The position numbers were made by a program, and so were the translations under genes. This document shows, in pieces, positions 1 through 6,945 of a DNA stretch of 16,994 bases. The notes under the pieces were generated by a model. The model saw only the letters and a list, made by a program, of their open reading frames with translations. It had not been told where the DNA came from and did not search any database. The stretch spans positions 1 through 16,994 of the forward strand of contig JASGFG010000082.1 in assembly GCA_047605605.1 (NCBI GenBank). The letters are read 5' to 3'. Positions within the stretch are counted from its first letter, which is position 1. Every line of letters begins with the position of its first letter. Origin of the DNA: JAATGA01 sp047605605 (GTDB lineage: Bacteria > Pseudomonadota > Alphaproteobacteria > Rhodobacterales > Rhodobacteraceae).

Positions 1-1797
1 GTGCTGAAACCCGCCGAATACACGCCGTTGACCGCCCTTGCGCTGGCCGAGATCGCGCGCGAGGCGGGGTTGCCCCAGGGGGTTCTGAACATCGTCACCG
101 GCGATGGCGAAACGGGCGCGGCGATCACCGGGCATCCGGGGGTGGACAAGGTGGCCTTCACGGGTTCCACCGAGGTCGGCCGCATCATCCGCCGCCAGAT
201 CGCCGGATCGGGCAAGGCGCTGACGCTGGAACTGGGCGGCAAATCGCCCTTCATCATCTTTGCCGATGCCGATCTGGATGCGGCGGTCGAGGGCGTGGTC
301 GATTCCATCTGGTTCAACCAAGGGCAGGTCTGCTGTGCCGGATCGCGCATTCTGGTGGCCGAGGCGGTGGCCCCGCGCTTCACCGACCTGCTGCGCCGCC
401 GGATGGCGACCCTGACGGTGGGCGAGCCGCTGGACAAGAACACCGACATCGGCGCCATCGTCCATCCGGTGCAATTGGAGCGCATTCGCGGGCTGGTCGA
501 AAAGGGCCGGGCCGAGGAGGCCGAGATCGTGCAGGGCACCGCGCCCGCGGGCTGTTTCTATCCGCCGACGCTGGCCATGGGGGTGGAACCCGCCTCGACG
601 CTGGCGACCGAGGAGATCTTTGGCCCGGTGGTCACGCTGACCGCCTTTCGCACGCCCGAGGATGCGGTGGCGCTGGCCAACAACACCCGCTACGGCCTCG
701 CGGCCTCCGTCTGGTCCGAGAATGTCAATCTGGCGCTGGACGTGGCGGCCAAGGTGCGGGCGGGGGTGGTCTGGATCAACTCGGCCAATATCTTTGACGC
801 GGGCGCCGGTTTCGGCGGCTATCGCGAAAGCGGCTTTGGCCGCGAGGGCGGGCGCGAGGGGATGGCGGCCTATCTGACCCATGCCGCGCCAAAGGCGAAA
901 CGGCCCGAGGAATCGCCCCCTGCCCCGGATGCGACCCCGGCCGAGGGCCTGCACACCACGGGCATCGACCGCACGGCAAAGCTTTACATCGGCGGCAAGC
1001 AGGCGCGGCCCGACAGCGGCTATTCCTATGCGGTGATGGGAGCCAAGGGGCCGGTCGGCCTTGCCCCCCTTGGCAACCGCAAGGACATCCGCAATGCGGT
1101 CGAAGCCGCCCATGCCGCGAAAGGCTGGGGCGGGCAGACCGGCCACAACCGCGCGCAGGTCCTGTATTATCTGGCCGAGAACCTGTCCGCCCGCGGGGGT
1201 GAGTTCGAGGACCGGCTGCGCAGTTTCGGCCAGCCCCCCGCCGCAGCCAGGGCCGAGGTCGAAACCGCCATCCGCCGCATCTTCTGGTATGCCGCGCAGG
1301 CCGACAAGTTCGACGGGGCGGTGCATTCGACCAAATCGGCGCATGTGACGCTGGCCCTGCCGGAACCCGTCGGCGTCATCGGCATCCTGTGCCCGACGGC
1401 GCAGCCGCTGCTTGGCCTGATCTCGCTGGTGCTGCCGGCGATTGCCATGGGCAACCGGGTGGTGGCGGTGCCGTCGCAGACCCATCCGCTGGCCGCGACG
1501 GACCTGTATCAGGTGCTGGAAACCTCGGACCTGCCGGGGGGGGTGGTCAACCTCGTCACGGGCGAGCGTGAGGGGCTGGCGAAAACCCTGGCCGAACATG
1601 ACGATGTGGATGCCGTCTGGTATTTCGGCACCCGCGCGGGCTGCAAGGCGGTCGAGGAGGCGTCGGCCGGGAACCTGAAGCAGACCTGGGTCGAGGATGG
1701 TGCCGCGCGCAACTGGGCCGGGGCCGAGGGGCAGGGCCGGTCGTTCCTGAACCGCGCCACGCAGGTCAAGAACATCTGGGTGCCCTACGGCGAATAG
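1..1797 (+). CDS. ALDH16-type two-domain aldehyde dehydrogenase, 5'-truncated by the window edge
   Basis: NAD(P)-dependent oxidation of an aldehyde to its acid; substrate not deducible. The frame is open from base 1 and the first residues (LKPAEYTPL) correspond to the Lys of the cofactor-binding KPAE motif. The true start is therefore upstream, with roughly 170-200 residues missing; the GTG at base 1 is not a credible start. In visible numbering, the general-base Glu77 sits in LELGGKSP, the catalytic Cys111 in GQVCCAG and the EEIFGPV motif near residue 207, so domain 1 looks active. After about residue 325 a second ALDH-like domain begins (YIGGKQARPDSG) and runs to a C-terminal NIWVPYGE without a GQxC motif. 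This is the architecture of bacterial ALDH16 (known from Loktanella), in which the second domain is non-catalytic. Its operon partners lie to the left, outside the window. Confidence 0.9.
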   Translation: MLKPAEYTPLTALALAEIAREAGLPQGVLNIVTGDGETGAAITGHPGVDKVAFTGSTEVGRIIRRQIAGSGKALTLELGGKSPFIIFADADLDAAVEGVVDSIWFNQGQVCCAGSRILVAEAVAPRFTDLLRRRMATLTVGEPLDKNTDIGAIVHPVQLERIRGLVEKGRAEEAEIVQGTAPAGCFYPPTLAMGVEPASTLATEEIFGPVVTLTAFRTPEDAVALANNTRYGLAASVWSENVNLALDVAAKVRAGVVWINSANIFDAGAGFGGYRESGFGREGGREGMAAYLTHAAPKAKRPEESPPAPDATPAEGLHTTGIDRTAKLYIGGKQARPDSGYSYAVMGAKGPVGLAPLGNRKDIRNAVEAAHAAKGWGGQTGHNRAQVLYYLAENLSARGGEFEDRLRSFGQPPAAARAEVETAIRRIFWYAAQADKFDGAVHSTKSAHVTLALPEPVGVIGILCPTAQPLLGLISLVLPAIAMGNRVVAVPSQTHPLAATDLYQVLETSDLPGGVVNLVTGEREGLAKTLAEHDDVDAVWYFGTRAGCKAVEEASAGNLKQTWVEDGAARNWAGAEGQGRSFLNRATQVKNIWVPYGE

Positions 1798-2261
1798 GGC
1801 GCGATGGCCGGATACCCACAACTCGCGCAGGTTGTCGCCCGACTGGGCGCAAACTGGTGACGGCTAAGCGCTTTCCCGCCGGGGCAAGGGGTTACAGGTA
1901 TCCGTCGCAGGCCCGCGTCCAGAAGGTCTGATCCCCAACTTTCGGAAGGCTCGGCATGATTCAAGCTGTTGCCACAGTTGCGGATCGGTTCCGGTGGCGT
2001 TGCAGTCCACGGCAGGCGGTTGCCCGCCAAGCGCAGGACGGTGAGGGGTTGTAGAATATGGCCCCTTTGTTGGCCGATGCCCGCTTTGGCGTGCGAGCCC
2101 GCTATGCAATCGTGCAGATTACCCGTGGATTCTGCATCGCTGGCACTTGAACGGGGCGGGCCTGTGGAAGTTCCTCTCCATGGCTATCGCGGATTTCGCC
2201 TTTCCTGCCCCCGCCCCTATGTCGCGGACGGCCGGCCGCGCGCCGCGAAATGCTTGTTCCG
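1798..2261. other. Intergenic region with no assignable gene
   Basis: About 460 bases follow the aldehyde dehydrogenase stop. A short GC hairpin (5-bp stem cgccc/gggcg, 4-base loop, 1836-1849) lies 38 bases past the stop but has no T-run, so it is a weak terminator candidate at best. Open frames exist on both strands (for example 1969-2424 on plus and 2119-2382 on minus) but none has a recognisable family, a convincing ribosome binding site or normal codon bias. The segment abuts an IS66 remnant and may be decayed or scrambled mobile DNA, but I cannot show that. Confidence 0.5.
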
Positions 2262-2389
2262 CAGCCCGCAGGGTGGCGGCGATCCCGATGTGGGGATCGA
2301 CGGTTTCAGCTTGGACGTTTCGATCAAGCTGCAGGCGATGGCAGCGGCCTTGTTCCACCGCCGGGCGGGCCTTTGTCCGCATATCCGAA
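2262..2389 (-). pseudogene. IS66 transposase (tnpC) C-terminal remnant
   Basis: On the minus strand, 2360 down to 2301 reads RWNKAAAIACSLIETSKL. This matches the strongly conserved IS66 C-terminal element (typically W..IASLIETCKLN.VDP). After a one-base shift at about 2310 the neighbouring frame continues KLNTVDPHIGIAATLRA, the expected next stretch (KLN.VDP...L...L). Stops and shifts follow. Only about 40 codons of the normal roughly 500-codon transposase remain, so it cannot encode a transposase. It lies directly downstream of the orfB remnant, so nearly all of tnpC has been deleted. Identification is by motif reading, not by search. Confidence 0.65.
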
Positions 2390-2665
2390 TCCGCCCCGGT
2401 TCAGCCCGGCAGACAGCGCCCTAAACTGCGCCGGTTCATCAGCCGCGGCGAGCCCTTCACCGCAGACAGAGTGAAGGAATGCGGTTACAGCCGTTTGTAG
2501 GGCATCATCAGCCCCGTGTCGTCGCGATACAAAAGCGTCAGCCGATCCGCCTTCCTGGCCGAAGACCGTCAAGGTGAGGGGCTCTGCGGATCGCGCCATG
2601 CGCGCGATTGGTTCAAGCCCGCTGGCGATGGATCAGCTTTGCCACCACCACAATCCTCAGCCAGT
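2390..2665 (-). pseudogene. IS66 orfB (tnpB) remnant, frameshifted
   Basis: Reading the minus strand from about 2660, three frames together rebuild an IS66 accessory protein. The first piece is LRIVVVAKLIHRQRA. It is followed by LEPIARMARSAEPLTLTVF, then ARKADRLTLLYRDDTGL and MMPYKRL ending in a stop. The tail is SFTLSAVK and then NRAQFRALSAGLN in another frame. The family pattern is roughly R.LVA..P.DFR.G.DGL, VFRAKRADRLKLL.WDGTGL, YKRLE, F.WP.VKDG, L.RAQF.ALFAGLDW. Shifts occur near 2554 (one base missing in the VFRA motif) and within MNRAQF, and KRLE has become KRL-stop. The span of about 92 codons compares with roughly 110-120 for an intact protein. Its role in transposition is an accessory one known only from the family. 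Confidence 0.7.
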
Positions 2666-2790
2666 TCCGAAGGGAAGATCGCGGGCGAGCCTGCAGGACC
2701 ATGGCCGGTGCTGCAACCCTGACCGCAGGCGTGGCGGCATCCCGGCGCACCGTCACATGGCGATGATCAGTTCAACCGAAGCTGTCGTGG
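2666..2790 (-). pseudogene. Probable IS66 orfA (tnpA) C-terminal remnant
   Basis: Immediately upstream (minus sense) of the orfB remnant, the minus strand reads SVELIIA in one frame and VTVRRDAATPAVRV in the next. This resembles the C-terminus of IS66 OrfA (IEI.LA.GV.VRV......L). Position and orientation fit the normal orfA-orfB-tnpC order. The N-terminal helix-turn-helix part is not visible, and I found no terminal inverted repeats, so the element's boundaries are unknown. The match is short and leans on the neighbouring orfB call. Confidence 0.35.
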
Positions 2791-2895
2791 GCAGCACGTC
2801 CAGCGGCTGTGCGGCCTGCACCGGCGTTTGCAGGTGGCTAAGCGAGGTCCCCCCCTTTCGGCGCCCACGCCATCTAGCGGCCGGGATCACGAGGA

Positions 2896-4479
2896 TCAAT
2901 CGGGCGTCACCCCCGCCACCCCCCGCGCATTGGCATCCGGGTGATAGGGGTCCGACAGCCCCGACAGCCCGCCGCCTTCGCGCGCCACGCCCGAGGGAAA
3001 GGCGTAAAGCTTTGGCCCCACGTCGTTCTGCGCCACCTCCAGCCGGTGATGCGCGGCCAGCAGGTCCAACACCGCCTGCCCCAGCCGGGGGTCGGCCCGG
3101 ACCGAGCCGCGGTGCGACGCGTCAAGGCGGGGGGAATGCAGCGCCTCTTCCAGCGTCATGCCGAAGTCCAGCATCAGCGCCGCCACCTGCGCCACGGCGG
3201 GCATGATCAGATCCCCGCCCGAGGCGCCGATGGCGAACAGAGCCTGTCCGTCGCGCACCGCGACCGTCGGGCACATGTTGGAACTGTTGATCCGCTTGCC
3301 GCCCTGCATCGTGGTGTTCAGCCCCGGCCGCGGGTCGAAATAGCTGACCCCGTTGTTCAGGATGATGCCGGTCTGCGGCAGCGTCACGCCGCAGCCGAAA
3401 TGATCCAGAATCGTATAGGTCAGCGCGACCATGTTCCCCTCGGCATCCGCCGCCGACAGCGACGAGGTATGCGCCCCGACCTCGGCCCCCGAATCCGGCA
3501 GGGTGCCGTTCTTGATGCGGTGGTTGCGCCAGGCGGATTCCAGCCCGTTGGCATAGGCCAGCCAGCTTTGCGGCGTGGGCTGCGCAGGCGGCTGCGGCAT
3601 CTCCTGCGCCACATGGGCCAGCATGTCGCCAAGGCGCTGCCCGCCGCTTTGCGGACCGACGGTGTAAAGCGTGGCGCCGCGGTGGGTGGTCTGCATCGCA
3701 TCCGCCTCGATCACGCGATAGGAGGCAAGGTCGTCCAGCGTGATACGGTTGCCGCCCGCCTGCATGTCGGCGACCAGCCGTCCGGCGATCTGGCCGGTGT
3801 AGAAATCCTGCGCGCCATGGTCGCGCAGACGGCGCAGCGTCCCGGCCAGTTCCGGGATGAACAGCGGCGCACCCATTTGCAGCGGCCGCCCCTGCGGCAT
3901 GTAGATCGCGGAACTGGTCGGGTCGATGGCGATGACCTCGGCCTCGGTAGCGATCAGCAGGGTGGTATACCAGCTGGCCGCGATGCCGGTTTCGGCCAGC
4001 CGGATCGCCGGTTCCAGTGCCGCGGCAAAGCCCAGTTTCCCGAACCGTTCCGCCGCATGGGACAGCCCCGCCACCGCGCCGGGCAGGGTGGCGGCCGACA
4101 GGCCGCGAGTATTGCGCCAGCCCTTGACCGCCGGAAAGCCCATCAGCGTCGGCGGCAGCTCGGGGTCCACCGGATAATCCGCCGCCGTCAGCGCCTGCGG
4201 CAGCACCCCCTGAAAGTCCAGCGCCACCGCCCGCTGTTCGCGCGCCAGCCAGATCACCATGAAACCGCTGCCGCCAAGGCCGCACATCCAGGGTTCCACC
4301 GGCGCCAGGGCCAGTGCGGCGGCCACCGCGGCATCGACCGCATTGCCGCCCCGGCGCAGCAGTTCGGCCCCGGCCTCGGCGGCCAGAACGTGCTGGGCCG
4401 CCACCACGCCTTGCGGGTCTTTCGTGGCGGGCTTGCGGATCGTCCACTGGTCGCGCGGCCAGGGCAGGGGAAGGGTCAT
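2896..4479 (-). CDS. Gamma-glutamyltransferase-family Ntn-hydrolase
   Basis: Precursor of a self-cleaving two-chain enzyme that hydrolyses or transfers gamma-glutamyl (or related acyl) groups. The 527 residues include the family's N-terminal GG.NAVDAA (44-51) and GLGGSGF (67-73), the nucleophile region HTSSLSAAD with probable catalytic Thr338, SSNMCPT (399-405) and the oxyanion GASGGD (418-423). Cleavage before Thr338 would give a 337-residue large and a 190-residue small chain, normal proportions. Classical enzymes have TTHxS..D; here it is TSSLS..D. No signal peptide is visible, so a cytoplasmic location is inferred. A ggag lies 8-10 bases before the ATG. It is divergent from the GntR gene across 90 bp and probably co-controlled with it. 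The GGT superfamily also contains oxamate amidohydrolase and cephalosporin acylases, so the substrate is open. Confidence 0.88.
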   Translation of the reverse strand: MTLPLPWPRDQWTIRKPATKDPQGVVAAQHVLAAEAGAELLRRGGNAVDAAVAAALALAPVEPWMCGLGGSGFMVIWLAREQRAVALDFQGVLPQALTAADYPVDPELPPTLMGFPAVKGWRNTRGLSAATLPGAVAGLSHAAERFGKLGFAAALEPAIRLAETGIAASWYTTLLIATEAEVIAIDPTSSAIYMPQGRPLQMGAPLFIPELAGTLRRLRDHGAQDFYTGQIAGRLVADMQAGGNRITLDDLASYRVIEADAMQTTHRGATLYTVGPQSGGQRLGDMLAHVAQEMPQPPAQPTPQSWLAYANGLESAWRNHRIKNGTLPDSGAEVGAHTSSLSAADAEGNMVALTYTILDHFGCGVTLPQTGIILNNGVSYFDPRPGLNTTMQGGKRINSSNMCPTVAVRDGQALFAIGASGGDLIMPAVAQVAALMLDFGMTLEEALHSPRLDASHRGSVRADPRLGQAVLDLLAAHHRLEVAQNDVGPKLYAFPSGVAREGGGLSGLSDPYHPDANARGVAGVTPD

Positions 4480-4569
4480 CTGTCTGTCTCCGCAAAAGGG
4501 GCCGAAAAGGGGATTGCCAGTGGCCGCCGCCTTAATATACCGTCAATATATTGAAACCGGAGTCGGCCA
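4480..4569. promoter_or_regulatory. Divergent promoter region between the GGT and GntR genes
   Basis: This 90-bp spacer must hold promoters for both directions. It contains the only markedly AT-rich patch nearby (4531-4556). For the plus strand, TTGCCA (4514-4519) and TATACC (4536-4541), 16 bases apart, are a plausible but imperfect sigma-70 pair. On the minus strand a TTGACG within the palindrome resembles a -35 box, without a clear -10. GGAG at 4559-4562 is the ribosome binding site for the GntR start at 4570. Confidence 0.5.
4543..4554. promoter_or_regulatory. Perfect 12-bp palindrome, candidate GntR operator
   Basis: tcaatatattga is its own reverse complement and sits 15 bases before the GntR start codon, just after the candidate -10. 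A related half, taatata, lies at 4533-4539. FCD-type GntR regulators commonly bind short AT-rich palindromes next to their own gene. That this protein binds this site is inference. Confidence 0.55.
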
Positions 4570-5238
4570 ATGATCAAGCGCAAAAGCGACGAGGCCCATG
4601 CGATCCTGCGTCAGCGGATCATGTGCGCCGACCTGCCGCCCGGCGCGGTGATCGACGAACGCGCCCTGATCGACGAGATGGGCATCGGCCGCACCCCCTT
4701 GCGCGAATCCATCGTCCGGCTGGAGCAGGAGGGGCTGGTGGTCAGCCGCGGACGGCGCGGCTACTTCGTCGCCGAAACCTCGCCCTTCGATCTGTTCCGG
4801 GCGTTCGAGCTGCGGCGCGAGATCGAATGCTTTGCCGCCGCCCGTGCGGCGGAACGCCGGACCGATGCGGATCTGGAAGCCTTCGATGCCTTTTTCGCTC
4901 GGCTGGACACCGAAATGGCCGACCATGCCGAGGATGTGGCCTGGCATCTGGAGGCGGACGAGGAATTCCACGCGCTGGTGGCCGAGGCTTCGGACAATCG
5001 TTTTGCCGGGCAATACCTGTCCTTTCTGTTCGGCCTGTCGGTGCGCAGCCTGTATCTGTCGCGCGTGCCGGTGACGCTGGCCTATGAAGAGATGGACAAC
5101 TACCGCGCCGTCTTTGACGCCATCGCGCGGCGCGACGCCCCGGCGGCCGAGGCGGCGATGCGGCTGCACCTGACGATCAACCCGTTGCAGGGGCTGATGG
5201 CCGAAACCTCGGTCACATCCTTGCGGAAGTCGGTCTGA
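4570..5238 (+). CDS. GntR-family transcriptional regulator, FadR/FCD subfamily
   Basis: Ligand-responsive DNA-binding regulator, 222 residues. The winged helix occupies about 5-70, with the family pattern LPPGAVIDERALIDEMGIGR and TPLRESIVRLEQEGLV followed by the wing RGRRGYFVA. The all-helical FCD ligand domain covers about 75-215. Of the usual Asp/His metal-site residues, Asp130 and His134 (DEEFH) and His200 (AAMRLHL) are present. The usual EHRAI histidine is replaced by NYRAV (Tyr178). It is the first gene of the transporter/aldolase operon: its TGA overlaps the next ATG by one base (tgatg, 5236-5240). It probably controls both this operon and the divergent GGT gene, most simply as a repressor relieved by the imported substrate or a product of it. 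Confidence 0.9.
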   Translation: MIKRKSDEAHAILRQRIMCADLPPGAVIDERALIDEMGIGRTPLRESIVRLEQEGLVVSRGRRGYFVAETSPFDLFRAFELRREIECFAAARAAERRTDADLEAFDAFFARLDTEMADHAEDVAWHLEADEEFHALVAEASDNRFAGQYLSFLFGLSVRSLYLSRVPVTLAYEEMDNYRAVFDAIARRDAPAAEAAMRLHLTINPLQGLMAETSVTSLRKSV

Positions 5239-6095
5239 TGCGGCGGGCGGCGCGCGAACGGCTGGTGACGACGGTGATGCTGGCGCCTTCGGTCGTTCTG
5301 CTGGTGGTGTTCGTGCTGATCCCGCTGTGCGTGGTGGCGGCCTATTCCTTTGCCGGGCGCGATGCCTATGGCGGTGTGGTGCCGGGCTTTTCCCTCGACA
5401 ACTATCGCGCGCTTTTTGAAAGCAACTATCTGCTGGTGTTCCTGAACTCGTTCAAGCTGGCGGCGGCGACGACGGTGCTGTGCCTGATGCTGGGCTATCC
5501 GGTCGCCTATTTCATCGCCTTTCGGTCGGGGCCATGGGGGCCGGTGCTGCTGGTTCTGATGCTGATCCCGTTCTGGATCAACTTTCTGATCCGGGTGTCG
5601 GCCTGGGTGGTGCTGCTGGGGCGCGGCGGGCTGATCAATCAGGGCGCGATGACGCTGGGGATCATCGACGCGCCGGTGGGGATGCTGGGCACGTTCGGGG
5701 CCACGATGGTTGGCATGGCCTATGCCTTTCTGCCGCTGGCGGTGTTCCCGATCTATGCCGCGCTGCAACCCATCGACCGCAAGCTGGTCGAGGCCGGGGC
5801 CGACCTTGGCGCAGGTCCGGCGGAAACCTTTCTGCGGGTGACGCTGCCGCTATCCTTGCCCGGCGTTCTGGCGGCGGTGCTGTTCGTTTTCGTCCCGTCG
5901 ATGGGGGTGTTCGCCATCCCGGTCCTGCTGGGCGGCGGGAAAGAGGTGATCCTGGGCAACCTGATCGTCCAGCTGTTCCTGGAATTCCGCAACATCCCGC
6001 TGGGGGCGGCGGTGTCGATGCTGATGCTGGCCTTCACCGGGCTGGGCATCCTGCTTTACATGCGGGCGCTGGCCCGGATCGAGGGGGCACGATGA
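5238..6095 (+). CDS. ABC transporter permease, PotB-like (spermidine/putrescine family)
   Basis: Inner-membrane permease subunit of an importer, 285 residues, usual for PotB. Hydrophobic segments are at about 11-36, 70-95, 101-127, 148-173, 208-231 and 256-275, a six-helix layout. The cytoplasmic EAA loop that docks the ATPase is clear at about 185-205 (EAGADLGAGPAETF...LP). The start overlaps the regulator's stop by one base, and its own stop overlaps the next gene in ATGA, so translation is probably coupled. It pairs with the permease that follows. Family membership is firm; a polyamine substrate is not (see the binding protein). Confidence 0.92.
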   Translation: MRRAARERLVTTVMLAPSVVLLVVFVLIPLCVVAAYSFAGRDAYGGVVPGFSLDNYRALFESNYLLVFLNSFKLAAATTVLCLMLGYPVAYFIAFRSGPWGPVLLVLMLIPFWINFLIRVSAWVVLLGRGGLINQGAMTLGIIDAPVGMLGTFGATMVGMAYAFLPLAVFPIYAALQPIDRKLVEAGADLGAGPAETFLRVTLPLSLPGVLAAVLFVFVPSMGVFAIPVLLGGGKEVILGNLIVQLFLEFRNIPLGAAVSMLMLAFTGLGILLYMRALARIEGAR

Positions 6096-6916
6096 CCCCG
6101 CTCCGCCGCCCCGGCTTCCTGCGCCGCACCTTTGTGCACGGCATTTCCGGCTGGGTGACGCTGGCCGTCTATGCCTTCATGTTCCTGCCGATCGTCGTGC
6201 TGATCTTCTTTTCCTTCAACGACGCGAAATCGACCGTGGTGTGGAAGGGCTTTTCGACCCGCTGGTATGGCGAGGTTTTCACCGACCGCAACATCGGCAA
6301 GGCCCTGAATGTCAGCCTGATCGTGGCGCTGGCCAGTGCCGCGCTGTCCACCGCCATCGGGTCGCTGGCCGCCGTCGCCATCACCCGGCGCCGGTTCCGC
6401 GGGCGCAACCTACTGGCCGCAGGCCTTGCCGCGCCGCTGGTCCTGCCGGAAATCGTGCTGGGCGTGGCATTGCTGGTCGCGATGAGCTTCGCGGGCGTGG
6501 GCTTGGGCTATACCACCATGATCATCGGCCATGTGCTGGTGTCGATCCCCTTTGCCACGCTGATCGTGCGGGCCGCCGCCGCCTCTCTGGACCCGCGGAC
6601 CGAGGATGCGGCAGCCGATCTGGGCGCCAACGAATGGCAGACCTTCCGCATGGTGACGCTGCCGCAACTGACGCCCGCGATCTTTACCGCGCTGATCCTG
6701 TCGGCCACGCTGTCCTTCGACAATCTGGTGATGTCGACATTCACCAATGGCGTCGGCACCACCACGCTGCCGCTGCGCATCTATTCGATGCTGAAACTGG
6801 GCATCACGCCCGAGATCAACGCGCTTGGCGCGCTGATGGTGCTGGCCAACATCGGGATCGTGCTGATCGTGATGGGCCGCTATCTGCCCCTGCTTTTGAA
6901 AACCGACCGGCGGTGA
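6092..6916 (+). CDS. ABC transporter permease, PotC-like
   Basis: Second permease subunit, 274 residues. I chose the ATG at 6092 because it forms a 4-base ATGA overlap with the upstream permease and gives a standard PotC length. The same frame is open back to 5480, but that part is out-of-frame sequence of the preceding gene. The N-terminal membrane segment (about 20-42) has the typical FLPIVVLIFFSFN ending, followed by further segments at about 72-97, 108-133, 139-160, 196-216 and 243-264. The EAA-type loop is at 171-190 (EDAAADLGANEWQTF...LP). It should form a heterodimer with the PotB-like subunit. A 29-base gap with a strong ribosome binding site follows before the binding-protein gene. 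Confidence 0.92.
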   Translation: MTPLRRPGFLRRTFVHGISGWVTLAVYAFMFLPIVVLIFFSFNDAKSTVVWKGFSTRWYGEVFTDRNIGKALNVSLIVALASAALSTAIGSLAAVAITRRRFRGRNLLAAGLAAPLVLPEIVLGVALLVAMSFAGVGLGYTTMIIGHVLVSIPFATLIVRAAAASLDPRTEDAAADLGANEWQTFRMVTLPQLTPAIFTALILSATLSFDNLVMSTFTNGVGTTTLPLRIYSMLKLGITPEINALGALMVLANIGIVLIVMGRYLPLLLKTDRR

Positions 6917-6931
6917 ACCGTCGGCATCAAC

Positions 6932-6938
6932 AAGGAGA
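6932..6938 (+). promoter_or_regulatory. Strong Shine-Dalgarno for the binding-protein gene
   Basis: aaggaga, 7 bases before the ATG at 6946, is the best ribosome binding site in the operon. It fixes the start, which also gives a proper signal peptide. It fits the need for binding protein in excess over the membrane subunits. Confidence 0.75.
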
Positions 6939-6945
6939 TACCCGA

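Noticed and set aside
1836..1849. Hairpin after the aldehyde dehydrogenase as a Rho-independent terminator
   Set aside because: Stem of only 5 bp with no T-run; too weak to call.
2119..2382. 87-codon minus-strand open frame as a novel small gene
   Set aside because: Part of it (TVDPHIGIAATLRA) is one frame of the decayed IS66 transposase C-terminus; the rest has no support.
1969..2424. 151-codon plus-strand open frame in the gene-poor region
   Set aside because: No family resemblance or ribosome binding site, and its 3' half runs antisense to the IS66 remnant.
2574..3206. 210-codon plus-strand open frame
   Set aside because: Runs across the IS66 remnant and antisense into the GGT 3' end; its Pro/Arg-rich tail is a GC shadow.
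2941..4554. 537-codon plus-strand open frame opposite the GGT gene
   Set aside because: GC-bias shadow: Arg/Gln/His-rich product with no domain, fully antisense to a recognisable enzyme and covering the divergent promoter.
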